In this document: positions 8,152-17,351 of the stretch, in pieces
Numbering within the stretch: position 1 is the first letter of the stretch
Layout of the letters: every line of letters begins with the position of its first letter
DNA from: Chroococcidiopsis sp. TS-821
Lineage (GTDB): Bacteria; Cyanobacteriota; Cyanobacteriia; Cyanobacteriales; Chroococcidiopsidaceae
Direction: 5' to 3'
Assembly (NCBI RefSeq): GCF_002939305.1
Contig: NZ_MVDI01000015.1
Coordinates: 1-64,000 of the forward strand
DNA: 64,000 bases
Made by a program: the position numbers and the translations under genes
The notes under the pieces: generated by a model
What the model saw: only the letters and a program-made list of their open reading frames with translations
Told to the model about the DNA's origin: nothing
The model's database searches: none

Positions 8152-9321
8152 ATGAAGTTGGCAGCACGAGTAGGTGAGGTAACTCCGTCTTTAACACTGG
8201 CGATCGCCGCCAAAGCCAAAGCAATGAAGGCAGATGGAATCGATGTTTGTAGCTTTAGCGCAGGAGAACCGGATTTTGATACTCCCGCACACATCAAAGC
8301 CGCTGCTCAAAAAGCTTTAGATGAAGGTAAAACAAAGTATGGTCCCGCTGCTGGAGAACCAAAATTACGTCAAGCGATCGCCCGCAAGCTGCAAAATGAA
8401 AATCACCTCGACTACAACGCCGAAAATGTCATTGTGACCAATGGCGGTAAACACAGCTTATTTAACTTGATGCTGGCATTGATTGAGCCAGGCGATGAAG
8501 TCATTATACCTGCGCCTTACTGGCTAAGTTATCCCGAAATGGTCAAGCTAGCTGGAGGAACGCCCGTCATTGTCCAAACGGATGCGGCAACAGAATATAA
8601 AATTACACCAGCGCAGCTGCGTTCAGCAATTACCGATAAAACTAAGCTATTTGTCTTCAATTCGCCGTGTAACCCTACAGGTGTTGTTTATACCCTGGCA
8701 GAAATTCAAGCGCTTGCAGAAGCGATCGTCGAACAAGATATATTAGTTGTCTCGGACGAAATTTACGAAAAGATTATTTACGACGATGCCAAGCACGTTA
8801 GTATTGGTTCGCTAGGTAAGGACATTTTTGCCCGAACAATCGTCAGTAGTGGCTTTGCCAAAGCGTACTCCATGACTGGTTGGCGACTTGGTTATTTAGC
8901 GGGTGCAGTCGAGTTAATTAAAGCAGTTAGTACAATTCAAGGTCACAGTACGTCTAATGTTTGTACGTTTGCGCAGTATGGTGCGATCGCCGCGTATGAA
9001 GATTCGCAAGATTGTGTGGAACAAATGCGCTTAGCCTTTGCCGAACGACGACAAGTGATGTTAGAGCGAATTCATGCTATACCTGAAATTAGCTGTGCGC
9101 CACCAAATGGTGCATTCTATCTATTTGTCAATATCAGTAAAACCGGTTTGAGTTCATTAGACTTCTGCGACAAACTCCTAGAAACTCAACAAGTTGCAGC
9201 AGTTCCTGGCATCGCTTTCGGTGCAGACGACCACATTCGTCTTTCTTATGCTACCGATATGGCATCAATAGAAAAAGGTATGGATAGATTGCATAAATTC
9301 GTACAAAGCCAATTGTCCTAA
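8152..9321 (+). CDS. aspC: aspartate-type PLP aminotransferase
   Basis: 389 residues, class I/II aminotransferase. Visible are [11 protein letters not shown] near the N-terminus, NSPCNPTG at about 170-177, SDEIYEKI at about 201-208 and the PLP lysine K237 in [16 protein letters not shown]. It transfers amino groups between aspartate (or prephenate in some cyanobacterial members) and 2-oxoglutarate in the cytoplasm. The ATG at 8152 is preferred over the upstream TTG at 8134 because family members start close to MKLAARV. The next gene on the strand begins 54 bases after the stop. Confidence 0.92.
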   Translation: MKLAARVGEVTPSLTLAIAAKAKAMKADGIDVCSFSAGEPDFDTPAHIKAAAQKALDEGKTKYGPAAGEPKLRQAIARKLQNENHLDYNAENVIVTNGGKHSLFNLMLALIEPGDEVIIPAPYWLSYPEMVKLAGGTPVIVQTDAATEYKITPAQLRSAITDKTKLFVFNSPCNPTGVVYTLAEIQALAEAIVEQDILVVSDEIYEKIIYDDAKHVSIGSLGKDIFARTIVSSGFAKAYSMTGWRLGYLAGAVELIKAVSTIQGHSTSNVCTFAQYGAIAAYEDSQDCVEQMRLAFAERRQVMLERIHAIPEISCAPPNGAFYLFVNISKTGLSSLDFCDKLLETQQVAAVPGIAFGADDHIRLSYATDMASIEKGMDRLHKFVQSQLS

Positions 9322-9375
9322 TTTCTTCATCTTCTCTGCTCCCCTCTACTTAGCACCTCTAAAACACAACAGATC

Positions 9376-10368
9376 ATGCGGGCAATGATTCTAGAGACAC
9401 CAGGAAAGCCCCTGCGTGTTGCTAACCTACCAATTCCCACACCAAATCCGCAGCAAGTTTTAATTCGCGTTCGTGCCTGCGGTATTTGTCGCACAGATCT
9501 ACACATCGTTGACGGAGAACTTACACAACCGAAACTCCCCTTAGTTCCTGGGCATCAAATTGTAGGAATTATCGAAGAAGTTGGGGAAGAAGTACCGCAA
9601 TTTAAAGTAGGCAATCGCGTTGGCGTTCCGTGGTTAGGGTATACGTGTCATCATTGTCGCTATTGTCTGAGTGGGAAAGAGAATCTCTGCGACTATGCAC
9701 AGTTTACTGGCTATCAAATTGATGGTGGTTACGCCGAATACACCGTTGCTGATGCTAGGTTTTGTTTTCCCATTCCTGATGATTACCCAGATTTACAAGC
9801 TGCACCTTTATTATGTGCAGGGTTGATTGGTTATCGCGCTTATCGCATGACAGGTGATGCTCAAAAGTTAGGTTTTTACGGCTTTGGTGCTGCTGCACAC
9901 ATTTTAATTCAACTCGCACGCTATCAAGGACGAGACGTTTATGCATTTACTCGCAAGGGTGATGCCAAAGGACAAGAATTTGCGCGCAAGCTTGGCGCAG
10001 TGTGGGCGGGTAGCTCGGAAGAATTACCACCTGAAAAGTTAGATGCAGCAATTATTTTTGCGCCAATTGGTGCTTTAGTCCCGGCTGCACTTAAAGCAGT
10101 TACTAAAGGGGGCGTTGTTGTTTGCGCAGGAATTCACATGAGTGATATCCCTTCGTTTCCTTATCATATTTTGTGGGAAGAACGAGTTGTGCGATCGGTT
10201 GCTAATCTCACGCGTCTTGATGGCGAAGAATTCTTAGCTTTAGCACCGCAAGTTCCGATTCACACCGAAGTCAATCTTTTTCCTTTAAATGAGGCAAATG
10301 ATGCCCTTGATGCGCTGCGCAGTGGCAAAATTAATGGCGCAGCTGTCTTAGTTGTCGCCCATGACTAA
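9376..10368 (+). CDS. zinc-dependent alcohol dehydrogenase
   Basis: 330 residues, medium-chain dehydrogenase family. Catalytic zinc ligands are C38 (in RACGICRTDLH), H60 (in VPGHQIVG) and C147; the structural zinc site is C91-x2-C94-x2-C97-x7-C105. The NAD(P) fold follows, with a GFYGFGAAAH glycine motif in the position of GxGxxG. It interconverts alcohols and aldehydes; the substrate range cannot be read. The C-terminal 8 bases overlap the gamma-glutamyltransferase gene, so the two are translationally coupled, although no metabolic link is obvious. Confidence 0.9.
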   Translation: MRAMILETPGKPLRVANLPIPTPNPQQVLIRVRACGICRTDLHIVDGELTQPKLPLVPGHQIVGIIEEVGEEVPQFKVGNRVGVPWLGYTCHHCRYCLSGKENLCDYAQFTGYQIDGGYAEYTVADARFCFPIPDDYPDLQAAPLLCAGLIGYRAYRMTGDAQKLGFYGFGAAAHILIQLARYQGRDVYAFTRKGDAKGQEFARKLGAVWAGSSEELPPEKLDAAIIFAPIGALVPAALKAVTKGGVVVCAGIHMSDIPSFPYHILWEERVVRSVANLTRLDGEEFLALAPQVPIHTEVNLFPLNEANDALDALRSGKINGAAVLVVAHD

Positions 10369-11911
10369 AATAACACACGGCACGATCGCCGCGGGACATC
10401 ATAAAACTGCCGAAGCTGGTATTGAAATGTTTCGCTTGGGAGGTAATGCATTTGATGCTGCAACCGCAGCAATGTTGGCGTCTTTTGTTACCGAATCAGC
10501 ACTCACTTCGGCAGGTGGTAGCGGCTTTCTACTCGCGCATACAAACCAAAACGAAAATATTTTATTTGATTTCTTCTCACAAACGCCACGACAAAAAAGG
10601 CATATTAACGAACTTAACTTTTATCCAATTGAAATTGTTTATGGTGATGCTGCCCAAGAGTTTCATATTGGGCTTGGTGCAATGGCTGTACCTGGTAATA
10701 TTGCCGGAATTTTTCACATTCAACAAAGGCTAGGGAGATTGCCGTTTAAGGTGATCGCCGAACCTGCAATTCATTATGCAAAAACAGGCGTAGAAGTTGG
10801 TAGCTTTCAACACTACTGCTTAAACATTCTTAAACAAATTATGGTTTCCTCTCCCGCAGGGAAACAAATCTACGCACCAACTGGAGAAATTCTTCAGCTT
10901 GGCGAAAAAGTCGTCATGCGTGATTTTGCAGACACTTTATCACAGCTAGCCGTAACAGGATGTCAAGAATTTTATCAAGGAGAAATTGCACGTCAATTAG
11001 TAAGTGATTGTCAGGAATATGGTGGATATTTAACTTTGGAGGATCTAAAAAGTTATCAAGTTTTAGAAAGAACGCCATTAAAAGTTAATTATCGCGGTAA
11101 TACTTTTTTGACGAATCCTCCTCCTAGTTCTGGCGGAATTTTAATAGCATTTGCCCTGGAGCTTTTAGCAAAGATTGATTTAGAAACTGTCGGCTTTGGT
11201 ACGTCACGTCACCTGCAAATTTTAGCAGAAGTCATGCGACTTACAAATGCAGCTAGAAAAGATGGATATAATACAAATATTTATCAGCAAGATGTTGCTG
11301 AACAGTTTTTATCAATAGACCACATTGCGCAATATGCAAAACAATTAACCGATGCGCACAAGTGGGGAAGCACAACACATATTAGCGTTGTTGATGCTGA
11401 AGGTAATGCAGCAAGTGTCACAACGACACACGGTGAAGGTTCGTCTTATATCATTCCTGGCACGGGAATCATGATGAATAATATTCTAGGAGAAGAAGAT
11501 TTGAATCCCCACGGATTTCATCAATGGCAAGAAAATGTGCGAATCTCTTCAATGATGGCACCAACAATAGTACTCAAAAACAATCAACCTGAAATTGTTC
11601 TTGGTTCGGGAGGTGCCAATCGAATTAGAACCGCAATCTTACAGGTTATTTCTAATATTATTGATTTTAAAATGCCTGTGGAACAAGCAGTAAGTAGTCC
11701 TCGCGTTCATTGGGAAAATAATGTTTTTAACATAGAACCAGGCTTTAGTGATTCTGTTATTAAAGCAATCGATAATGATGACGATCAGTTGATTTTATGG
11801 AATACAAAAAATATGTTTTTTGGTGGCGTACATACTGTCATGGAGACATCTGAAGGTGTCATTTCGGGCGCGGGTGACGAACGCAGGAATGGCGCGATCG
11901 CTCAAATTTAA
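10361..11911 (+). CDS. ggt: gamma-glutamyltransferase family protein
   Basis: 516 residues from the ATG at 10361, overlapping the previous stop by 8 bases. The large-subunit part has GGNAFDAATAAMLA and TSAGGSGFLL. The autocleavage site is at the STTHISVVDAEGNA motif, where T338 should become the N-terminal nucleophile of the small subunit. GSSYIIPGTGIMMNN and VLGSGGANRIR complete the active site. Members hydrolyse or transfer gamma-glutamyl groups, for example from glutathione. No signal peptide is visible, so a cytoplasmic or non-classical location is likely. The third quarter is AT-richer than the dehydrogenase gene before it. Confidence 0.9.
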   Translation: MTKITHGTIAAGHHKTAEAGIEMFRLGGNAFDAATAAMLASFVTESALTSAGGSGFLLAHTNQNENILFDFFSQTPRQKRHINELNFYPIEIVYGDAAQEFHIGLGAMAVPGNIAGIFHIQQRLGRLPFKVIAEPAIHYAKTGVEVGSFQHYCLNILKQIMVSSPAGKQIYAPTGEILQLGEKVVMRDFADTLSQLAVTGCQEFYQGEIARQLVSDCQEYGGYLTLEDLKSYQVLERTPLKVNYRGNTFLTNPPPSSGGILIAFALELLAKIDLETVGFGTSRHLQILAEVMRLTNAARKDGYNTNIYQQDVAEQFLSIDHIAQYAKQLTDAHKWGSTTHISVVDAEGNAASVTTTHGEGSSYIIPGTGIMMNNILGEEDLNPHGFHQWQENVRISSMMAPTIVLKNNQPEIVLGSGGANRIRTAILQVISNIIDFKMPVEQAVSSPRVHWENNVFNIEPGFSDSVIKAIDNDDDQLILWNTKNMFFGGVHTVMETSEGVISGAGDERRNGAIAQI

Positions 11912-12172
11912 TTGTCAGCTATCTTTGTAAGTTACATAACATTAAATTACTGCATAAATAAAATTTTAGCTCAAGTAAGCCTTTGTAATACTGTAAACAT
12001 AGATAATTAAGGCGCAGATTTGCCACTAAGTTGCAGATTTTGAGTTTTTTTTACGCATCTTAGCCGAAATAGAAGCAAGTTGGGTTGTAGTCACTGAATG
12101 AAAGATAGGCGCTGTAAGTAATAGCGAACGTTGTGATTTGCATGACTATCCACATTGAAGGAGACATATAAA

Positions 12173-12427
12173 ATGCCTCATCATTTGTTTGATGCTGCTA
12201 ATTTACTGACGCACTCAGCTATTAGCAATCCGCGACAGTTTCTAGAAAAATGTTTTGCCAAGTCTGTTAAAGAAACACCTAGTTATCAACTGCTTTTGTC
12301 GATCGTGTTAGCGATTTTAGCACTCGCTAGCGCGACTGTCTATACGCAAGCACCACACATATCTCGTTCTTTAAAAGCCGCAGGTACAAACACTGCGCAA
12401 GAACTGCTGTGGATAAATTCTCGATAA
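12173..12427 (+). CDS. small single-pass membrane protein, unknown
   Basis: 84 residues from the ATG at 12173, with AAGGAGA at 12158-12164 as ribosome binding site. The N-terminal half is polar (MPHHLFDAANLLTHSA). Residues about 42-62 form one membrane helix (LLLSIVLAILALASATVYT), followed by a short tail. I do not recognise the family. It is followed 75 bases later by a DUF4278 gene and may be co-transcribed with it, hinting at a light or stress role, as such small proteins are often induced in cyanobacteria. Confidence 0.6.
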   Translation: MPHHLFDAANLLTHSAISNPRQFLEKCFAKSVKETPSYQLLLSIVLAILALASATVYTQAPHISRSLKAAGTNTAQELLWINSR

Positions 12428-12502
12428 CAACTTCATTACAACAACAAACTACCAATGATTTACCAATCAAGTACTTTAACAACTCAATCAAAGGTAAAAA
12501 CT

Positions 12503-12682
12503 ATGACTTTATCTTACCGTGGTTTGAAGTACGAATATCCTACTGTTCGTACTAATAACAATGTTGGTATCACTGCCAAATATCGTGGCATTACCTATCA
12601 AAAGCGACCTAATGAACTGAAAAATCAAGTATGCGAACTCAGATATCGTGGTTTAACTTATAAAAGCGTACTTTTCAAGTGA
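12503..12682 (+). CDS. DUF4278 small repeat protein
   Basis: 59 residues starting MTLSYRGLKYEY. Three YRG units are visible: LSYRGLKYEY, AKYRGITYQK and LRYRGLTYKS. This is the DUF4278 pattern seen in many small cyanobacterial proteins of unknown function, often near high-light or stress genes. The frame is open to an ATG at 12455, but AAAGG just upstream and the family's usual N-terminus favour 12503. The protein is basic and has no membrane segment. Confidence 0.75.
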   Translation: MTLSYRGLKYEYPTVRTNNNVGITAKYRGITYQKRPNELKNQVCELRYRGLTYKSVLFK

Positions 12683-12718
12683 AAACAATCCAGTTATAGG
12701 AGGATGCTTGCTAAAAAA

Positions 12719-12788
12719 AGTTACTACAGGCGATCGCGCGATCGCTAAGTACACTTAAGAGCATTCCTCGTCTCTCTATGTAGTAACT
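12719..12788. repeat. 70-bp inverted-repeat element between convergent genes
   Basis: AGTTACTACA (12719-12728) is exactly inverted at 12779-12788 (TGTAGTAACT) around a 50-base interior that itself contains two overlapping HIP1-like palindromes. It lies between the convergent DUF4278 and DAHP synthase genes, so it may be a bidirectional terminator or a tiny non-autonomous repeat. Part of the interior, AGCATTCCTCGT, recurs near 34712. Confidence 0.55.
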
Positions 12789-12869
12789 ATCCCAGTCTTG
12801 TGATTAACAATTACTCCTTACCTATGACCAACTACCAGCCGTCATTAACTTGGGAGTGTTACGATCGCC

Positions 12870-13916
12870 CTACTTGAGTTTTTCGTAAGCATCGCTAATA
12901 ATTTTTTCCGTTTCTTCCCAGCCAATACACTTATCTGTTACTGAAACACCATATTTCAAATCTGCTAAATTACTTGGGATCGATTGACTGCCTTCATATA
13001 AATTGGATTCCAGCATCATACCTACAATCGCAGTATTGCCCTCCACGATTTGTTGAACAACGTTATTGAAGACTGTCGCTTGTAGTTTATAGTCTTTGTT
13101 TGAGTTGCCGTGACTGCAATCAATTACTATTTTTGCTGGTAAGTTGGCTGCTTTTAGTTTTTCTTCAGCTGCTTTGACACTTTCAAAGTCGTAATTCGGC
13201 TTACCACCGCCACCTCTCAGAATAATATGCCCGTGAGTATTCCCTTTGGTTTTGAATACACTCACTTGCCCATTATTATTGATTCCTAGAAAATGGTGTG
13301 GAACTTCAGCCGACTTTAAGGCATTTAAGGCAACTTCGATACCGCCATCAGTACCATTTTTGAAACCAACAGGCATTGATAAGCCGCTTGCCATTTCGCG
13401 ATGTGTTTGCGATTCAGTGGTTCGAGCACCAATCGCTGACCAAGCAATCAATTCACTAATATACTGCGGTACAATCGGGTCTAAAGCTTCGGTTGCTGCG
13501 GGTAATCCTAGTTCGGCTAAATGAATGAGTAATTTTCGTGCAATTAACAAGCCCTTTTCGATGTGGAACGAGTCATTCATGTCTGGATCGTTGATTAACC
13601 CTTTCCAGCCAATGTTTGTACGGGGCTTTTCAAAGTAAACTCGCATGATGAGTAAGAGTTTGTCTTTGACTCGATCCGCAAGTTTTTTCAACTTTTCGGC
13701 ATACTCTTTCGCTGCTTTGACATCGTGGATTGAGCATGGACCAACGACAATGAATTTGCGGTTGTCGTAGCCTTCTAGAATCGCTTCTATTTCTTTCCTC
13801 GCACGCAAGACTGTCTTCTCTGCCGAATGTGTAAGCGGGAGTTTTGCTTTTACTTCCTTCGGAGTCATTAAGATATGTGAATTTTCAATATGCGTGTTGA
13901 ATAGTTTGTTGTGCAT
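12870..13916 (-). CDS. aroF: 3-deoxy-7-phosphoheptulonate (DAHP) synthase
   Basis: 348 residues, class I (AroFGH-type) DAHP synthase, which joins phosphoenolpyruvate and erythrose 4-phosphate in the first step of the shikimate pathway. Visible hallmarks are VVGPCSIHD, RVYFEKPRTNIGWKG, AATEALD, IGARTTESQTHREMASGLS, GFKNGTDG, IDCSHGNSNK and GMMLESNL, which hold the substrate and metal-binding residues. The length equals that of enteric AroF/G/H enzymes that are feedback-inhibited by aromatic amino acids; which one applies here cannot be told. Gene symbol chosen by family, not paralogue. Confidence 0.93.
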   Translation of the reverse strand: MHNKLFNTHIENSHILMTPKEVKAKLPLTHSAEKTVLRARKEIEAILEGYDNRKFIVVGPCSIHDVKAAKEYAEKLKKLADRVKDKLLLIMRVYFEKPRTNIGWKGLINDPDMNDSFHIEKGLLIARKLLIHLAELGLPAATEALDPIVPQYISELIAWSAIGARTTESQTHREMASGLSMPVGFKNGTDGGIEVALNALKSAEVPHHFLGINNNGQVSVFKTKGNTHGHIILRGGGGKPNYDFESVKAAEEKLKAANLPAKIVIDCSHGNSNKDYKLQATVFNNVVQQIVEGNTAIVGMMLESNLYEGSQSIPSNLADLKYGVSVTDKCIGWEETEKIISDAYEKLK

Positions 13917-14172
13917 AAGATAAAATCTTTTGTTTGTTCAAAAAAAGTACTCAATATTAAGTTCTGAATTTACGTAAAAACATTACTTATCTTAATCTAA
14001 AAAACTATATTTCAGCAGGAATTTTTTAGCAGTAATTGTAGGAATCAACAAGCGATCGCATTTACTAAATTTAGTATTTTCCTTGCTCAATTCTGCACAA
14101 AAGCACATACTGTTAAGTTTTTTTATAAAGTTTAAATAAAAAATTACTATCAATAAAATTGATAAATACTGC

Positions 14173-14475
14173 TTAACGACGGATACTAAATTCAGAAATT
14201 CCCTCTGGTTCTTTGTACTCAACAGCAACATCTTCAACGACAGCTGCGCGAGTTCCTTGATGACACCACTGCACCATCTTTTCTACTGCTTCTTTACTTC
14301 CTTCAAAAACAGCTTCGACGCGACCATCAGTAAGATTACGTACCCAGCCATTTAGTCCTAGTGCTTGAGCAACATCGCGAGTTGCCATGCGATAGCCAAC
14401 TCCTTGCACTCTACCAGAAACGAAAACATGAACTTGGATTGGCGCTTGGGGTATTGAGGAATCTAACATCGGCAT
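14173..14475 (-). CDS. acyP: acylphosphatase
   Basis: 100 residues with the full acylphosphatase core: HVFVSGRVQGVGYRMATRDVA carries the phosphate-binding loop and catalytic Arg, and GWVRNLTDGRVEAVFEG carries the catalytic Asn. It hydrolyses acyl phosphates such as 1,3-bisphosphoglycerate or carbamoyl phosphate in the cytoplasm. The start is uncertain: ATGs at 14475 and 14469 are both in frame and neither has a clear ribosome binding site; family members begin closer to residue 12. It stands alone on the strand between DAHP synthase and a small acidic ORF. Confidence 0.92.
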   Translation of the reverse strand: MPMLDSSIPQAPIQVHVFVSGRVQGVGYRMATRDVAQALGLNGWVRNLTDGRVEAVFEGSKEAVEKMVQWCHQGTRAAVVEDVAVEYKEPEGISEFSIRR

Positions 14476-14575
14476 GAATTGTTACCAGGGGTATGACGTC
14501 ATAATAAATTCGCCTTTGTCTATCTTAAACAAATTGAAACAAAGGCGATAGGTTGCTTAATGCCACTAATTTAAT

Positions 14576-14698
14576 TTAATCGTCGCGATCGCGGTACTTG
14601 TAGTGGCGATCGTCATCGTTGTCATCGTCGCGATCGTCGTCCTTCGATCTACCTTGCGGGAATCCTGGTATGTTTCTAAGAAAGTTGTCTATTTCCAT
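14576..14698 (-). CDS. 40-residue Asp/Arg-rich microprotein built on HIP1 sites
   Basis: A 40-codon frame begins MEIDNFLRNIPGFPQGR and ends in a charged low-complexity tail of Asp, Arg, Lys, His and Tyr. GGGAGAAG ends five bases before the ATG on the minus strand, a good ribosome binding site. The tail is encoded by repeated GATCGCGACGAT units, two of which are complete HIP1 palindromes, so genome-wide HIP1 pressure and coding use coincide. No family is recognised. Support is the ribosome binding site, hydrophobic-then-charged composition and stop-free frame; chance cannot be excluded at this length. Confidence 0.5.
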   Translation of the reverse strand: MEIDNFLRNIPGFPQGRSKDDDRDDDNDDDRHYKYRDRDD

Positions 14699-14890
14699 GG
14701 TGCTTCTCCCAGAAGAGGGGTTGAAGCGATGAGTTTTGTCATCAGTCTATCATAATTTTTTTACTTACTATCTCCTCCAACAGAGGTAAATAGCAATGAG
14801 AAGCATTAATCAAACTGTGCCTAATGCATGACACAACATTTCAGCGATATTCTTGGTCGTAAGAAAATTTGAGTTCAATAAAGAGAACTT

Positions 14891-15268
14891 ATGAATATAC
14901 CTCCGTTGTTACCACTAAACATTGAAACAATTTGGGCAATTATCAACGATACGATTGACGATGCAACCGTAAATCGACTGGTATGGCACTATTTGGGCTA
15001 TCGTTATGATGAGACGACAAATACGTGGGATAACACAAACGTTGTAGATGAATGGCGCAATGAATATCCACAACCACCAAACTTTATTGAGAGTCGTCCA
15101 GCTACAGTCAAGCTTACTCGTTCAATTCCTCCAGAAAACAAACAGCTTTTAAAAGAGATTGGTTTTTCTGGTTATAAAATTGGCGAGTTTGGACCTCGAC
15201 AAACTCGCCGTGCAACGATGGCAAATTGGTTATTGAGCTATATGCAACAAACCAACGAAAAACCCTAA
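14891..15268 (+). CDS. DUF1823 family protein
   Basis: 125 residues matching the cyanobacteria/plastid-restricted DUF1823 family: ETIWAIINDTIDDATVN, LVWHYLGYRYDE, EWRNEYP, PPNFIESRPATVKLTRSIPPENKQLLKE and GFSGYKIGEFGPRQTRRATMANWLL. No membrane segment or signal. Function is unknown; the strong conservation across photosynthetic organisms suggests a housekeeping or photosynthesis-linked role. It converges with the GH5 gene, ending 4 bases before that gene's stop. Confidence 0.88.
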   Translation: MNIPPLLPLNIETIWAIINDTIDDATVNRLVWHYLGYRYDETTNTWDNTNVVDEWRNEYPQPPNFIESRPATVKLTRSIPPENKQLLKEIGFSGYKIGEFGPRQTRRATMANWLLSYMQQTNEKP

Positions 15269-15272
15269 AGAT

Positions 15273-16838
15273 TTATTTTGTTGGTATGACTTCTAGAGCA
15301 TTAATCATTGGTAGCTGAGTGCGAGGTGTAAATTTGATATCTAGTTGACCGTCTTTGACGGTAACATTGACGGTTTTGACCAGGGCAATATTTCTACCAT
15401 TTGCTTCCGAGTAGATATCAAGATTGGTTAGTTTTGCGTCTTCTACTGCCACATCAAAGACCCGTTGACCTTTTGCTGAGATACCATTATATGTTTCTGC
15501 GAAATGGAGTTTAACAAGGTAGTTACCATTAGGAACTGCAAAGGTATAACCCGTTACACCGTAACGTTCAGTTTGATAAATTTTCGCGTTCGATGTATTT
15601 GCAATTGGAATATTTCCACGCTCCACAGTTAGACCATTTAGAAAACCTCGATCTGAACCCCATTGACTACCATCAGAAGCAGTAAATCCTGCATTACTTC
15701 CTGCTGTAATTCGGATTGGAAAGCTTGATGGTGATGGTTGAATTTGAGATGGATTGCTGTTGCGCTTTTCGTACAACCAATCGCGTGTAAAACTACCATG
15801 ATATCGAGGACCTTGACGCGGATTCCAGTTGCGATCGAATAACTGTGGATACCAAGGATTATTGCTTGCTACCCAACTTGTCCAACTTAGACCATAATCA
15901 TCAATAAATTTCTTTAATTCATTTCCGTAGTTGTTTTGATTTCCGAAAACCTCCGTACCCGACATATCTTCATCCCAGCCCCACTCAGTTACGACAACTG
16001 GGTAACGCTGCGCTAAGTAGCCGATTTCGTACTCATATTTTTGTCGCGGTGAACTTCCTTGGCGCCCATAAAAGCTAGGGTAAATGTGCGCGACATAAGC
16101 CAAATTCGGCGATGCGGGAAACATTGGGTCGTAAAATGGCGCATCCGCAGCTTCACGCATATGCTGGCAGTATTGAGGACCGCAAATTAAGATGATATTT
16201 GGTGCGCCAGCGGCGCGAATTGTATTAATCCATGGTTGCGCCAGATTTTTCCAAGTACTCCAAGTCATCCCGCTACTAGCATTGCTAGAGTTTTCATTGA
16301 AGATTTCATAGAGAACATTGCCATAGGAACTAAACTTGGGTGCCATGTACTTCCAAAAGGCAAGTGTTTGACTTTGTTTGCTACGGGGATCTTGTACGTA
16401 ATGCCAATCGATAATGACGTACAATCCTTTAGCAGTTGCATAGTCTACCAAAGGTTTTAAGTACTGATTGAAGTGACGATCTGCCTTTGTTTGGGAAAAC
16501 GCATCGTTTTCTAACCAGGTATGAGGATGAATTGGAACGCGAACGATTTTGGTGTACCAATTTTTACTCGGATCGGTGAGTAGATCGATAATAAATTTAT
16601 AGCCAAAATTCTTACTGATATGTTCCGCATCTGTAAGACTAACTCCACGCAATACAACAGTCTTACCTTGAGAGTCTTGGAATCTATTACCTACTACTTT
16701 AATACTGGGCGGTGGTGCCGCAATAGCCTTACGGTTTATCTCAGTTAGACCTATTCCACCGACGACTATTATTCCTAACAAAATATTTAGGAAAAAGTGA
16801 TTTCTTTTCACAGAAGCCAAATGTCTTTTACCTTTCAT
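15273..16838 (-). CDS. secreted GH5 glycosidase with malectin-like C-terminus
   Basis: 521 residues. A signal peptide or anchor (about 12-41) ends in AIAAPPP. Residues about 45-350 form a GH5-type barrel with RVPIHPHTW, IIDWHY, the acid/base E182 in EIFNEN, HIYPS and the nucleophile E285 in VVVTEWGW. After a Pro/Ser linker, residues about 376-519 form a malectin-like carbohydrate-binding domain (GFTASDGSQWGSDRGFLNG, VKLHFAET, FDVAVEDAKL, INALEVIP). It probably cleaves a beta-glucan or mannan outside the cell, either in remodelling the organism's own sheath or in foraging. Confidence 0.9.
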   Translation of the reverse strand: MKGKRHLASVKRNHFFLNILLGIIVVGGIGLTEINRKAIAAPPPSIKVVGNRFQDSQGKTVVLRGVSLTDAEHISKNFGYKFIIDLLTDPSKNWYTKIVRVPIHPHTWLENDAFSQTKADRHFNQYLKPLVDYATAKGLYVIIDWHYVQDPRSKQSQTLAFWKYMAPKFSSYGNVLYEIFNENSSNASSGMTWSTWKNLAQPWINTIRAAGAPNIILICGPQYCQHMREAADAPFYDPMFPASPNLAYVAHIYPSFYGRQGSSPRQKYEYEIGYLAQRYPVVVTEWGWDEDMSGTEVFGNQNNYGNELKKFIDDYGLSWTSWVASNNPWYPQLFDRNWNPRQGPRYHGSFTRDWLYEKRNSNPSQIQPSPSSFPIRITAGSNAGFTASDGSQWGSDRGFLNGLTVERGNIPIANTSNAKIYQTERYGVTGYTFAVPNGNYLVKLHFAETYNGISAKGQRVFDVAVEDAKLTNLDIYSEANGRNIALVKTVNVTVKDGQLDIKFTPRTQLPMINALEVIPTK

Positions 16839-17274
16839 GCTAAATTTTCACTAAAGCTCAACAACTCATTGATAGAAATGAGCCATACACGTACAGTTCA
16901 ATTGCTAAATCTCATGAAATTTAGCTTTTTTAGACAATAAAGTCCTACACAAAAATGAGACATTCAAGCTTAATAATGAACTCATCTTTGCCATCAAGAC
17001 TTTATTTGATTTGGTTTGCTGCTTTAATCAAACTTTACAGCTCTATGTTCTAAATTAAAATAGATATAAATTCTGAAGAGTTCCAGCGTGTTTTTACTGG
17101 TTTTTTTTTATTTATGTAATTATACTGAATCAGGTAATTTCACCCAGAAATATATTTTTAAGGCTTTATTGACAGGTGTAAATAAACGCAGTAACAGTCA
17201 GTTAGTTTTTTGAAAGGAGTCAATAAGTTGGGCTGCTAAGAACGCTATTGCGAACAAATTGACTGCTAGACAAA
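16839..17274. promoter_or_regulatory. leader region of the GH5 gene with one hairpin
   Basis: 436 AT-rich bases with no credible gene on either strand. GCTAAAT (16904-16910) is inverted at 16919-16925 and followed by seven T or A bases on the plus strand, a hairpin that could terminate a plus-strand transcript or shape the GH5 5' leader. No plus-strand gene precedes it. I see nothing else. Confidence 0.4.
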
Positions 17275-17300
17275 TAAAGTCCACAGTGCGGCGGACTTTA
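17275..17300 (-). terminator. rho-independent terminator of the SRAP gene
   Basis: TAAAGTCC (17275-17282) and GGACTTTA (17293-17300) form a perfect 8-bp stem around a 10-base GC-rich loop. Read on the minus strand it is followed by TTTGTC, and it lies 52 bases after the SRAP stop. Confidence 0.65.
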
Positions 17301-17351
17301 ATTGCTGAACAACTATAATTTATGCAAAAAAAGCATCAAGTTAAATCTAGA

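Noticed and set aside
13992-14237. 81-residue minus-strand frame
   Set aside because: It overlaps the end of the acylphosphatase gene in another frame and is a low-complexity AT-rich stretch.
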